64,000 nucleotides of DNA from CBDCWO01 sp965223405 (GTDB taxonomy: Bacteria > Bacteroidota > Bacteroidia > Chitinophagales > Saprospiraceae): NCBI GenBank assembly GCA_965223405.1, contig CBDCWO010000006.1, positions 2,356,001-2,420,000 on the forward strand. Direction: 5' to 3'. This document shows positions 7,513-16,041 of the stretch, piece after piece. Positions within the stretch are counted from its first letter, which is position 1; each line of letters opens with the position of its first letter. The notes below the pieces were generated by a model, which did no database searches, was not told the DNA's origin, and worked only from the letters and a program-made list of their open reading frames with translations. The translations under genes and the position numbers were made by a program.

Positions 7513-8418
7513 TTGAAACTACTAATTACCGGAGGAAGCGGCTATATCGGTCACTCTGTGATCAAAGCGTTGCAACATTCTGCAACGGCTTTTAATGAAG
7601 TGATTATATATGATAATTTATCCCGCAAAAATACCAGTTTCTTTTTGGGAGATCACTTTGGATCTTTACCCATTCGGTTTGTCAAGGGTGATATCCTGGA
7701 TAACCGGACCTTGGAAAAAACGCTAGCCGGAGTAAATACGGTGGTGCATTTGGCGGCTAAAGTGACTACTCCGTATGCTGATCACAGCGCCCATGAATTT
7801 GATCAGGTCAATCATTGGGGTACTGCTTGTCTGGTGGACGCGATTGAGAAAACAGCATCAGTAAACAAGGTGATCCATATGAGTAGTACATCCGTATACG
7901 GTAGCGTATCAGAACAAGTGGATGAATCAGCTATACCGGCTCCGAAGACTTTCTATGGAGTTTCCAAATTACGTGGCGAACAACAGATTTTACGCCTGGG
8001 AAAGAAAAAGCCATTTACCATTTTGCGTTCCGGAAATGTATATGGATATAACCCTTCCTTACGCCTGGATGCGGTAATCAACAAATTCATGTTTGAGGCG
8101 CAGTATTTCGGTAAGATAACGGTAAACGGCAAAGGAGAACAATCACGGGCTTTTATTCATGTCCAAAACCTGGCCCAGGTGGTTAAAGAAAACATCTTGC
8201 AGGAAGAGGAAGGTCCCCAGGTTCTGAATGTAGTAGAGCGAAACCTTACCATCAATGAAGTCATCGATGAGGTTCAAAAATTATATCCCCGTCTGGAGCG
8301 AATTTATATCAATCAAAACATGCAGATGAAGTCCATCCGCATCCGCGAGAATAACGGCTTGAATAACCATGACTTTCATAATCAACTGAAGGAAATACAT
8401 GATCACTTCTCGTTGTAA
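7513..8418 (+). CDS. NAD-dependent epimerase/dehydratase (extended SDR)
   Basis: Nucleotide-sugar epimerase or dehydratase of the extended short-chain dehydrogenase family. The cofactor motif GGSGYIG is at residues 7-13, then VVHLAAKV, MSSTSVYGSV and the catalytic FYGVSK (Tyr-x3-Lys), with LRSGNVYGY after. The start is a TTG at 7513 directly before the beta strand that opens the fold; no ATG is available upstream in frame. It is 301 residues, slightly short for a UDP-glucose 4-epimerase. The substrate cannot be named. Confidence 0.8.
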   Translation: MKLLITGGSGYIGHSVIKALQHSATAFNEVIIYDNLSRKNTSFFLGDHFGSLPIRFVKGDILDNRTLEKTLAGVNTVVHLAAKVTTPYADHSAHEFDQVNHWGTACLVDAIEKTASVNKVIHMSSTSVYGSVSEQVDESAIPAPKTFYGVSKLRGEQQILRLGKKKPFTILRSGNVYGYNPSLRLDAVINKFMFEAQYFGKITVNGKGEQSRAFIHVQNLAQVVKENILQEEEGPQVLNVVERNLTINEVIDEVQKLYPRLERIYINQNMQMKSIRIRENNGLNNHDFHNQLKEIHDHFSL

Positions 8419-8500
8419 AACGGGTGACAGGTTTCAGAGACACCATTTGCTATAAGCTGTTATTCAAGTTATTTGGGAGAAATTCGGAAATTACACCTCA

Positions 8501-8550
8501 ATTATACCAATGGGTATAATACCAGTGGGTATAATACCGTTTAGTATAAT
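8501..8550. promoter_or_regulatory. Palindromic tandem sites before the ATPase at 8553
   Basis: ATTATACC (8501-8508) and GGTATAAT (8513-8520) form perfect 8-base arms. GGTATAATACC, itself a palindrome, occurs at 8513-8523 and again 15 bases later at 8528-8538, followed by a half-site GTATAAT at 8544-8550. The array ends two bases before the start codon, so a bound protein would block transcription or translation start. An operator for the ATPase itself is an inference. Confidence 0.7.
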
Positions 8551-8552
8551 AT

Positions 8553-9689
8553 ATGAAAAGTCCTTTTCAATTTGGTTCTACCGTAAGTAACTCAGCGTTC
8601 ACTAACCGAAAGCAAGAAAGCGATTTATTGTATAACAATCTAACCAACAATATCAACACGATAATCATATCTCCCAGACGTTGGGGTAAATCTTCATTGG
8701 TTGAACATATTACCAATAAACTTAAAAAGAAAAACAAGGATATTGTGGTGATCCAGTTGGATTTGTTTTCTATTCAATCGGAAGAGTCATTTTTAACAGA
8801 ATTTGCCCGATTATGTATCAAAGGGATAAGTAATAAATGGGAAGAATGGTCCAAAATGATTAAGGAAACCTTTAGGCAGCTTATACCTCGTCTGGTAATC
8901 AATACGGAAGCCGGTGATTTTGCTTTAGAATTTGATCCCAAACAATTGATCAACCATAAGCAGGAAATACTCCATTTACCAGAATTTCTCGCAAGAAAGA
9001 AAAAACGAAATGTAATCATTTGTATTGATGAATTTCAAAATATCCGCAATTATCCGCATGGCGAAGGATTGGAAAAATCACTAAGAGCCATTTGGCAAAG
9101 ACATAAAAATGTAACCTATTGCTTATATGGTAGTAAGCGACACATGATGGCAGAAATCTTTAATGAATCTTCAAACCCTTTTTACCGTTTTGGAGATATC
9201 ATGATGCTATCCAAGATTGAAGAACAGGATTGGATTAACTTTATCAAAGAAAGTTTTCAAAATACCGGAAAATTTATCGATACCAAGCAAGCAACCAGGA
9301 TTGCACAAATAATGGATTGTCATCCCTGGTATGTCCAACAATTAGCACATTATAGCTGGATTAAAACGAAAAGGAAGGTATCTGATGAGATTATAGATTC
9401 TTCCTTAAGGGATATTATGGATTCTCAACTTCCATTTTTTCAAATTATTATCGACAAGCTAAGCAATACCCAAGTCAATCTGCTTAAAGCGATTTTATCG
9501 GAAGAGACCCAGTTTACTTCAACCGGAGTGATGAGAAACTACGGACTAGGTACGCCAAACAATGTTCGCAAAAACCTGAAAACGTTAAAGGAACAGGATA
9601 TAATTGATCTCCACCAAGGAAAATATATATTTCTTGATCCGGTGTTTAAAAGGTGGATGGAAAAAACTTTTCTTACCATTAACAATTAA
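8553..9689 (+). CDS. ATP-binding protein, archaeal-type ATPase (PF01637-like)
   Basis: A STAND/AAA-like P-loop ATPase of 378 residues. The N-terminus FTNRKQESDLL is the usual entry of the family. Walker A is SPRRWGKSSL at about residues 40-49, and Walker B VIICIDEFQNI lies near residue 153. The C-terminal third (TGVMRNYGLGTPNNVRKNLKTL, then GKYIFLDPVFKRWM) has a winged-helix look and could bind DNA. No nuclease motif is seen. The cellular role of this family is unknown. It follows a palindromic array and stands alone between metabolic genes. Confidence 0.8.
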   Translation: MKSPFQFGSTVSNSAFTNRKQESDLLYNNLTNNINTIIISPRRWGKSSLVEHITNKLKKKNKDIVVIQLDLFSIQSEESFLTEFARLCIKGISNKWEEWSKMIKETFRQLIPRLVINTEAGDFALEFDPKQLINHKQEILHLPEFLARKKKRNVIICIDEFQNIRNYPHGEGLEKSLRAIWQRHKNVTYCLYGSKRHMMAEIFNESSNPFYRFGDIMMLSKIEEQDWINFIKESFQNTGKFIDTKQATRIAQIMDCHPWYVQQLAHYSWIKTKRKVSDEIIDSSLRDIMDSQLPFFQIIIDKLSNTQVNLLKAILSEETQFTSTGVMRNYGLGTPNNVRKNLKTLKEQDIIDLHQGKYIFLDPVFKRWMEKTFLTINN

Positions 9690-9746
9690 TTTGAAAAAGA
9701 TATACCCCCTGAATTCCTTACACTTGAAACTTTACTTCTTTCCCTC

Positions 9747-10952
9747 ATGAATACTGATGTCACCATAGTGGGTGCCGGAATCGTTGGTTTGGCTACAGCC
9801 TACCAAATGGTACAGCAGGAGCCAGATGTACGTGTATGTGTTTTGGAAAAAGAAGCAGACGTAGCGGTTCACCAAAGCAGTCATAATAGTGGGGTGATCC
9901 ATTCGGGCATCTACTACCGGCCCGGGGGAGACAAAGCTCGCAATTGTGCCACAGGATATCGGTTGCTGCTGGACTTTTGCCAAGAGTATGAAATACCTCA
10001 CGAACTATGTGGAAAGGTCATTGTGGCTACGGAAGAAAGAGAGATCCCTTTAATGGACAATATATACCAACGGGGCATAGCCAACGGATTAAAGAACCTG
10101 GCTATCCTCGACCGGCATGAACTTCAAGACAAAGAACCCTATGTCCAGGGTATCCAGGGGATCTGGGTACCCCAGGCAGGAATCATAGACTATCATTCGG
10201 TTGCCCAAAAATATGCCGATCTGATTCAAGCGGCCGGCGGTCACATCAAGTTAGGTCACCGGGTGGTATCCATCACTCCGAATGCACAGGGAATCCGTAT
10301 CCGTACCACCGCAGATACCATTCATTCCAAAATCCTGGTGAATTGTTCTGGGCTTTATGCGGACAAGGTGGCCAAAATGACCGGTCAGGAGATCGACTTC
10401 AAAATATTACCCTTTCGCGGAGAATACTATCAGCTGAAACCAGAAAAGACGTCCATGGTGAATGGATTGATATACCCGATACCGAATCCCAATTTCCCTT
10501 TTCTGGGGGTCCACTTCACCAAAATGATCAAAGGAGGAGTGGAAGCGGGACCGAATGCGGTATTGGCGTTTGGTCGGGAAGGCTATCGCAAAAGAAACCT
10601 CCATCCGGCCGAGCTGCTTGAAACTTTGGCCTATCCGGGATTTTTACGCATCGCACGTAAATATTGGAAGGATGGATCTTATGAAATGTATCGTTCATTT
10701 TCCAAAAAAGCATTTGTCAAAGCCTTACAAAAGCTGATCCCGACCCTATCCGGAGCGGATGTCATTAAAGGGGGATCCGGAGTAAGAGCTCAGGCTTGTG
10801 ATCGTCAGGGAAATCTGATCGATGATTATTTGATCTTGGAACAACCGGGAATCATCAATTTGTGCAATGCCCCATCGCCGGCCGCAACCGCCTCACTCGC
10901 TATCGGAGCACACCTGGCCGAAAAGGTATTTGGGCAGTTGGAAAGGATATAA
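9747..10952 (+). CDS. lhgO: L-2-hydroxyglutarate oxidase
   Basis: FAD-dependent oxidation of L-2-hydroxyglutarate to 2-oxoglutarate at the membrane. The FAD-binding motif VGAGIVGLATAYQM starts at residue 8. The LhgO hallmarks SSHNSGVIHSGIYYRPGG, KARNCATGYR, WVPQAGIIDY, KILPFRGEYYQL and the C-terminal SPAATASLAIG are all present. At 401 residues the length is as expected. The GC-richer look of this gene compared with its repeat-laden neighbours suggests a core chromosomal gene beside which accessory DNA accumulated. Confidence 0.94.
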   Translation: MNTDVTIVGAGIVGLATAYQMVQQEPDVRVCVLEKEADVAVHQSSHNSGVIHSGIYYRPGGDKARNCATGYRLLLDFCQEYEIPHELCGKVIVATEEREIPLMDNIYQRGIANGLKNLAILDRHELQDKEPYVQGIQGIWVPQAGIIDYHSVAQKYADLIQAAGGHIKLGHRVVSITPNAQGIRIRTTADTIHSKILVNCSGLYADKVAKMTGQEIDFKILPFRGEYYQLKPEKTSMVNGLIYPIPNPNFPFLGVHFTKMIKGGVEAGPNAVLAFGREGYRKRNLHPAELLETLAYPGFLRIARKYWKDGSYEMYRSFSKKAFVKALQKLIPTLSGADVIKGGSGVRAQACDRQGNLIDDYLILEQPGIINLCNAPSPAATASLAIGAHLAEKVFGQLERI

Positions 10953-10974
10953 AATGGTTTAACTGTTAAAAGTG

Positions 10975-11160
10975 TAATTGTTTAATTGGTAAGATTAAAT
11001 TTTTTGATTACCATAACACCATAACACCATAATACCGCATTACCCCAATGAAGCGTATAACTGTTTAAAGTTTAATTGATTGATTAATCGTAAACATTAA
11101 TTACCAAAACACCAAAACACCATAATACCAAAAAACCCTAACACCTAAATACCCTAACAC
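10975..11160. repeat. AACACCAT-type repeats upstream of four-helix copy D
   Basis: Octamer-based tandem units AACACCAT, AATACCAT and AAAACCCT alternate with a second octamer family GTTTAACT/GTTTAATT. Both are joined by AATGAAGCGT and GATTACC linkers. This is the first block of a composite repeat that recurs throughout 11-26.6 kb. Confidence 0.85.
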
Positions 11161-11171
11161 CATATAATTTA

Positions 11172-11533
11172 ATGGGTAATTTCCGTGAATTGATAGTTTG
11201 GCAAAAAAGTAAAGCTCTAGCCATAAAGATTTATAAACTGACTGATACGGGTTTATTTTCCAGGGATTACCGATTTAGAGATCAAATTAGGAGTGCAGCA
11301 ATCCCTATTCCTTCCAATATTGCCGAAGGAGATGAATTGGATACAAACAAAGTATTAGACATTTTTATATCGCCAAAGGATCCACGGCAGAGGTGATCAC
11401 CCTATTGGATATTGCATTTGAAATCGGATATATTACCAAAAAACATTGGACAGCGTTTGTTTCAGACTATGAACATATATCACACATGCTTGCTAAGCTG
11501 ATCAAAGCACGCTCCAATACCAAAAGACCATAA
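11172..11533 (+). pseudogene. Four-helix-bundle copy D, frameshifted
   Basis: Almost identical to the intact copy at 15213 (MGNFRELIVWQKSK against MANFRELIVWQKSK) but lacks four bases within the AACAAACAAAG stretch at about 11346-11350. This shifts the frame after DTNK and gives an early stop at 11394-11396. The rest of the protein is still readable in the shifted frame to TAA 11531-11533, which is supplied by the first CCATAACACC repeat unit. The high similarity to copy E indicates a recent duplication. Confidence 0.88.
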
Positions 11534-11960
11534 CACCATATAACCATAACACCACATCACCCCAATGAAGCGTATATAACTGCTGAAAGTTTTATTGTTT
11601 AATCGTAAAGATAAATTACCATAACACCATAACACCATAACACCATAATACCATAATACCGCATCACCCCAATGAAGCGTATAACTGCTGAAAGTTTAAT
11701 TGTTTAACTGTAAAGATTAAATTTCTTGATTACCACAACACCAAAATACCTCATCACCCTAATGAAGCGTATAACTGTTTAAAGTTTAATTGATTAATCG
11801 TAAACATTAATTACCATAACACCATAACACCATAACACCAAAATACCATAAAACCCTAATACCACATCACCCCGATAAAGCGAATAACTGCTTAGAATTT
11901 AATTGCTAAATTGTGAAGATCAATTACCACAACACCAAAATATCAGATATTAAACACCCA
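11534..11960. repeat. Composite octamer repeat block downstream of copy D
   Basis: About 430 bases without a gene. Four to five diverged copies of a composite unit of roughly 90-130 bases are present: AACACCAT octamers, CACCCCAATGAAGCG, TATAACTGTTTAAAG, TTTAATTG octamers, then GATTACC. Nothing coding is seen. Confidence 0.85.
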
Positions 11961-11963
11961 ACA

Positions 11964-12021
11964 ACCTTAATATTTAATGCTAATTACTTTGGTTGACCTT
12001 AATAATTTAGTATTAAATATT
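11964..12021. promoter_or_regulatory. Paired ACCTTAATA motif and imperfect inverted repeat before the ATPase at 12054
   Basis: ACCTTAATA occurs at 11964 and 11996, 32 bases apart. AATATTTAATGCTAATTA at 11969-11986 pairs with 12003-12021 with one insertion and one mismatch. The closest ATPase paralog in the window (60512) has the same paired ACCTTAA motif 33 bases apart upstream of its start, which argues that the motif is functional. Confidence 0.65.
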
Positions 12022-12053
12022 TCGACTGATGAAAATTATTGTGATCTTTGAAC

Positions 12054-13232
12054 ATGTTAATTGATCGAATACTTCAGCCTAAAATCATCAGATGTTTGTC
12101 CCAAGAACAGAAAGTTATCGTGCTCTATGGGGCCCGGCAGGTGGGTAAATCTACTTTGGTAAATCAGATAATCCATGAATTGGACGAAGAGGTAACATAT
12201 ATCAATGGAGATGAGTTGCGACATCACGATGTATTTATCTCAAGAGACTTGGACAAAATGCGGGAACTTCTGGATGATAAAAGAATGCTGGTAATTGATG
12301 AGGCACAGCGAATTCCAAGTATTGGATTGAGTACAAAGATTTTACATGATGCCAAAAAGGAGGTTAAAATCATTCTAACCGGATCTTCATCTTTTGACCT
12401 GTCCGGTAAAATATCTGAATCACTCACAGGGAGAAAAAGAACTTTCAATCTATTCCCCCTATCCGTAGAAGAGTTGCAATCTCACATATCGACATTTGAG
12501 ATCAAACACTCTATATCTCAATACTTGATATACGGAATGTATCCTGAAGTAATTACAAGTAATATTCCCAGTCAAAAAAAGACAATCCTTCGGGAGTTGG
12601 CATCGTCTTATTTATTTAAAGACATATTACAACTAACCACGGTCAAGCATAGTGATAAGTTGTACAAGTTATTACAATTGCTTGCACTGCAGATTGGTAA
12701 GACCGTTTCGATGGCCAAACTCAGCAATGCCCTAGATATGAGTTTCGAGTCGGTAGAGCGATATATTGATCTTTTGGATAAAGCATTTGTCATTTACAGA
12801 TTAAGTGGTTACAGCAGAAATAAATCTAAGGAAATTTCAAAAATGGATAAAATATATTTTTATGATGTGGGAATTCGAAATGCCGTATTGGATAATTTTA
12901 CAGAAGTTGAATTGAGAAATGATGCAGGAGATTTATGGGAGAATTTTCTGATTTCTGAGCGAATAAAACATAATAGTTATCATGATTCGGAAAAGCGAAT
13001 GTATTTCTGGCGAACCTATGGTGGTACTGAAATAGATTTGATCGAAGAAGGAGATGGAAAATTATTCGCATACGAAATCAAGTACAGCAACAAAATAAAA
13101 AATGCGCCAAAGTCATGGAGCGAAAATTATCCCGATTCAAGCTATCAAACCATTAATAAAGATAATTATTTAAATTTTATCACTACGATCAGCACCCCGA
13201 ATCTTGAAGATCCCAAGATATACCAGGATTGA
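12054..13232 (+). CDS. AAA_14/DUF4143 ATPase
   Basis: P-loop ATPase with a DUF4143 C-terminal domain. Walker A GARQVGKST is at residues 26-34, Walker B LVIDEAQ at 79-85, then LTGSSSF and LTGRKR sensor segments. The C-terminal region has TEIDLIEE followed by AYEIKYS, the E-x-D...E-x-K arrangement of the PD-(D/E)XK nuclease fold. It is 392 residues from ATG 12054 (in-frame TTG at 12048 also possible). Its closest relative here is the protein at 60512. Cellular function of this very common family is not established. Confidence 0.88.
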   Translation: MLIDRILQPKIIRCLSQEQKVIVLYGARQVGKSTLVNQIIHELDEEVTYINGDELRHHDVFISRDLDKMRELLDDKRMLVIDEAQRIPSIGLSTKILHDAKKEVKIILTGSSSFDLSGKISESLTGRKRTFNLFPLSVEELQSHISTFEIKHSISQYLIYGMYPEVITSNIPSQKKTILRELASSYLFKDILQLTTVKHSDKLYKLLQLLALQIGKTVSMAKLSNALDMSFESVERYIDLLDKAFVIYRLSGYSRNKSKEISKMDKIYFYDVGIRNAVLDNFTEVELRNDAGDLWENFLISERIKHNSYHDSEKRMYFWRTYGGTEIDLIEEGDGKLFAYEIKYSNKIKNAPKSWSENYPDSSYQTINKDNYLNFITTISTPNLEDPKIYQD

Positions 13233-13257
13233 AAAATAAACTTTAACTCATTTCAAA

Positions 13258-13294
13258 TACAAATCAACAAATTGGCAAATTCGCAAATCAACAA
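13258..13294. repeat. CAAATCAA/CAAATTGG octamer repeat (F/G type)
   Basis: Four 8-base units alternate CAAATCAA, CAAATTGG, CAAATTCG and CAAATCAA. The preceding bases (attgaaaaataaac and an actcattt segment) recur at about 14826-14850, after the truncated four-helix copy F. Confidence 0.8.
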
Positions 13295-13315
13295 TATATA
13301 CACAATCCAACTAAA

Positions 13316-13359
13316 TATACTTGCTAATTGTACTATCAGCATATCATTTTGCAAGTATA
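13316..13359. promoter_or_regulatory. Inverted repeat before the ATPase at 13378
   Basis: TATACTTGC at 13316-13324 and GCAAGTATA at 13351-13359 are perfect 9-base inverted arms separated by 26 bases, ending 18 bases before the start codon. The sequence is unrelated to the palindromes of the neighbouring ATPase genes. Confidence 0.65.
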
Positions 13360-13377
13360 AATAATTATCTTACTTAA

Positions 13378-14577
13378 ATGTTTCCAAGATTATTGGTATC
13401 AAAAATTTTAGCTGATCTCACATTTTATCCAGGGATTGTGGTATTAGGCCCGAGGCAAGTAGGAAAAACGACTCTGGTTAAAGATCTGTTGAACCTGGAT
13501 CCAAAGTCTACTATATATCTTGATTTGGAAAAATCAAGCGACATGCTTAAGCTCACTGATGCAGAACGATTCTTAGAATTAAATGATCGTCAGAATATTG
13601 TTATTGATGAGGTACAGAGATACCCGCAAATATTCACCACATTAAGAGCAGAAATAGATAGGAATAAGCGGCCGGGGAGATTTATTTTATTAGGATCAAG
13701 TTCGGATGATTTGATTCGGTTGTCAACAGATGCATTAGCAGGCAGGGTTGCTTATCATGAATTGCATCCCTTATGTATTCAGGAGATACCACATGATGCC
13801 TATGATCCTCTTTGGCTTACCGGTGGTTATCCGATTGCGTTAAAAACAACGCTGGACGGCAAACCCTCCCTTAGTCAGGAGTGGATTGCCAATTTGGTAA
13901 GATCGCACATAGAAAGAGAAATGGCTACCAGAGCTTTAGGAATCCAGTCTTATCAGATGGAATTGTTACTGAGGTTACTGAGTTCGATAAATGGACAAAC
14001 CATTAATTACAGTCAATTGGCTAAATTAAATCAGGTTTCTATTGGTACAATAAAGCGGTACCTCAATTTATTGGAAAGGGCGTATCTGATTAGATTATTG
14101 CAACCTTATTTTACCAATTCCAAAAAGAGAATCACCAAGCGACCAAAGATGTATATCAGAGATGCCGGCATATTACATTATTTAATGGGGTTGGAATCGC
14201 TGGAACAAATCGAAGGTGATTACAACAAAGGGTTCGCCTGGGAAGGACACGTCATCCAACAAATTTTTACAATGATTCGTCCTTCTATCAAGAAATATTT
14301 TTATCGAACCAATGCAGGCGCAGAAGTTGATTTGGTTTTGTTGAAAGGGAACAAACCATTTATGGCATTTGAAATCAAATATTCCAATAGTCCCCGGATT
14401 ACAAAATCTTCGACTAATGCATTTCAGGATTTACAATGCACTTACAACTATGTAGTAACACCCACATCAGATCGATATGCGCTGCGCAAAAGCATTGAAG
14501 TAATCAGCCTGAAACATATTATTAATATATTTAGAGAACACGACTTATTAATATCGAATCTTTCTATAAAGAATTAG
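13378..14577 (+). CDS. AAA_14/DUF4143 ATPase
   Basis: A 399-residue member of the same family, diverged from its neighbour. Walker A GPRQVGKTT is at residues 24-32, Walker B IVIDEVQRYPQ near 78, the sensor LLGSSSDDL and LAGR near 105-120. A winged-helix-like segment (INYSQLAKLNQVSIGTIKRY) precedes the nuclease-like end NAGAEVDLVL...AFEIKYS at about residues 313-338. The start ATG at 13378 follows its own inverted repeat. It lies next to a second ATPase in the same direction, yet each has a separate upstream site. Confidence 0.87.
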   Translation: MFPRLLVSKILADLTFYPGIVVLGPRQVGKTTLVKDLLNLDPKSTIYLDLEKSSDMLKLTDAERFLELNDRQNIVIDEVQRYPQIFTTLRAEIDRNKRPGRFILLGSSSDDLIRLSTDALAGRVAYHELHPLCIQEIPHDAYDPLWLTGGYPIALKTTLDGKPSLSQEWIANLVRSHIEREMATRALGIQSYQMELLLRLLSSINGQTINYSQLAKLNQVSIGTIKRYLNLLERAYLIRLLQPYFTNSKKRITKRPKMYIRDAGILHYLMGLESLEQIEGDYNKGFAWEGHVIQQIFTMIRPSIKKYFYRTNAGAEVDLVLLKGNKPFMAFEIKYSNSPRITKSSTNAFQDLQCTYNYVVTPTSDRYALRKSIEVISLKHIINIFREHDLLISNLSIKN

Positions 14578-14662
14578 TGCTAATTGCCAATTTGCTGGAA
14601 ATACGAATTGCATAAATGAACAGATACAGTAAATCATCACTCACAAATCAACAGACTAACAA

Positions 14663-14881
14663 ATGCCCACATTTAAGTATAATTTCGAAAAATTAGAAAT
14701 TTGGAAGCAGGCAATACAATTATCGATAGCCATATACGAGCTTACTAAATCCTTTCCGAATGATGAAAAATTTAGAATAATATCCCAACTGAGAAGAGCA
14801 AATTGGCAAATTGACGATACACTGATTGAAAAAATAAACCTTAACTCATTTCTAATACAAATCAACAAATCAACAAATTAG
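14663..14881 (+). pseudogene. Truncated four-helix-bundle copy F
   Basis: The first 46 residues (FKYNFEKLEIWKQAIQLS, SFPNDEKFRIISQLRRA) are almost identical to the intact gene at 21905. The sequence then jumps into AATTGGCAAATTG octamer repeat, and the rest of the open frame is translated repeat. The conserved SVSANIAEG core and the last two helices are missing, so this is an N-terminal remnant. Confidence 0.85.
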
Positions 14882-14900
14882 CAAATTGGCAAATCAACAA
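14858..14900. repeat. CAAATCAA/CAAATTGG octamer repeat after copy F
   Basis: Octamer units of the F/G type, followed by a conserved tail TAGAAC...GTTCAAG...ATATCCAAAAT at 14904-14935. The same tail in diverged form follows the repeat at 22328 and also occurs without a gene at about 18485. Confidence 0.8.
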
Positions 14901-14969
14901 TATCTAGAACAAGGTTCAAGAAGATATCCAAAATATGCACCCGAATTATGAATATCTTGCGATCTAAAC

Positions 14970-14993
14970 CGCTAAATATCCGTATATTTAGCG
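14970..14993. promoter_or_regulatory. Perfect palindrome before the interrupted ATPase gene
   Basis: CGCTAAATAT (14970-14979), loop CCGT, ATATTTAGCG (14984-14993): ten perfect base pairs with a four-base loop, 18 bases before the ATG at 15012. This is the clearest example of the upstream palindromes that accompany the ATPase genes here. Confidence 0.75.
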
Positions 14994-15011
14994 AATTCAA
15001 TAGAAAAATGA

Positions 15012-15209
15012 ATGGGTGACTTAATCCTTAGAGAACTGGAAAAGGCGATTGAAACCCGGTTGATGGATCAGAAGGCCATCATTATTCTGGGTTCCAGGCA
15101 AACGGGTAAGACCACCCTACTTAAGTCTATTTTCCAGGACCAAAAGCAGGTAATTTCAATACCACAACACCATAAAACCATAGTACCTCAATACCAAAAC
15201 ACCACTTAA
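15012..15209 (+). pseudogene. AAA_14 ATPase gene interrupted by a four-helix element
   Basis: The N-terminal 46 residues, including Walker A GSRQTGKTT and LLKSIFQDQKQV, are a clear AAA_14 start. After about position 15150 the frame continues only as translated AACACCATA repeat to a stop at 15207-15209. The rest of the ATPase is not found downstream. The four-helix gene at 15213 follows directly, so the insertion of that element, or recombination at its repeats, removed the gene body. Confidence 0.85.
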
Positions 15210-15212
15210 GTT

Positions 15213-15578
15213 ATGGCCAATTTCCGTGAATTGATAGTTTGGCAAAAAAGTAAAGCTTCAGCCATAAAGATTTATAAACTGACTGATACGGGTTTATTTT
15301 CCAGGGATTACCGATTTAGAGATCAAATTAGGAGTGCAGCAATCTCTATTCCTTCCAATATTGCCGAAGGAGATGAATTGGATACAAACAAACAAAGTAT
15401 TAGACATTTTTATATCGCCAAAGGATCCACAGCAGAGGTGATCACCCTATTGGACATGGCAATTGAAATCGGATATATAACCAAAAAACATTGGACAGAA
15501 TATGTTTCAGCCTATGAACATGTATCGCACATGCTTGCCAAACTGATCAGAGCACGCTCCAATACCAAAAAACCATAA
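15213..15578 (+). CDS. Four-helix-bundle protein, copy E (intact)
   Basis: A 121-residue S23/IVP-family protein: FRELIVWQKSKASAIKIY, YRFRDQIRSAAISIPSNIAEG, RHFYIAKGSTAEVITLLDMA and a C-terminal helix. It is the intact parent or sister of the frameshifted copy D at 11172. Its stop TAA is part of the first CCATAACACC repeat unit. It lies inside a disrupted ATPase gene and is flanked by AACACCAT repeats in the same orientation on both sides. Confidence 0.9.
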   Translation: MANFRELIVWQKSKASAIKIYKLTDTGLFSRDYRFRDQIRSAAISIPSNIAEGDELDTNKQSIRHFYIAKGSTAEVITLLDMAIEIGYITKKHWTEYVSAYEHVSHMLAKLIRARSNTKKP

Positions 15579-15740
15579 CACCACAACACCATAAAACCAC
15601 ATCACCCCGATGAACCGTTTAATTGTAAAGAATATTTTTTGATTACCACAACACCACAACACCAAAATACCATATTGTCATAACACCATTTTACCCCGCT
15701 AAAGCGTTTTACGTTTAAAGTGGTCACCAAAAGACCAAAC
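15579..15740. repeat. AACACCAT/TTTAATTG repeats downstream of copy E
   Basis: Octamers AACACCAT and AACACCAC, a CACCCCGATGAACCG linker, TTTAATTG units and GATTACC, as in the blocks near copy D. Confidence 0.85.
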
Positions 15741-15753
15741 AAAACTTCGTTAA

Positions 15754-16041
15754 ATGCGATTGGATAAGGATAAAATAATATTTTTAAAACAACTTATAAC
15801 CAATGTAAGACCAAAAGCCCAGATATATCTTTTTGGAAGCAGGGTTGATCACAGAAAGCGAGGAGGTGATATTGATATATTGATTCTTGACAATCAGCCG
15901 TTAAGTGTTTCTGAAAAATCAAAAATCCTGATGAATTTTTGGAACAAGTTTGGAGAGCAAAAAGTAGACTTGGTGTGTTTTACCAGAGAAGAAAGATCTG
16001 CCTTCAAAAGATTAGCACTAGATCAGGCAATACAATTATGA
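15754..16041 (+). CDS. MNT-type nucleotidyltransferase antitoxin
   Basis: Minimal nucleotidyltransferase of 95 residues. FGSRVDHRKRGGDIDIL contains Gly28-Ser29 and Asp39-x-Asp41, the catalytic GS-x9-DxD pattern. In characterised MntA/HepT systems this protein adds AMP to a tyrosine of the HEPN toxin. The stop overlaps the start of the HEPN gene by four bases (ATGA), a tight two-gene operon. A paralogous pair lies at 21029-21768. Confidence 0.87.
   Translation: MRLDKDKIIFLKQLITNVRPKAQIYLFGSRVDHRKRGGDIDILILDNQPLSVSEKSKILMNFWNKFGEQKVDLVCFTREERSAFKRLALDQAIQL

Noticed and set aside
10343..10621. Plus-strand frame inside lhgO
   Set aside because: Shadow frame in a well-supported gene; the composition is arginine- and glycine-rich without any family pattern.
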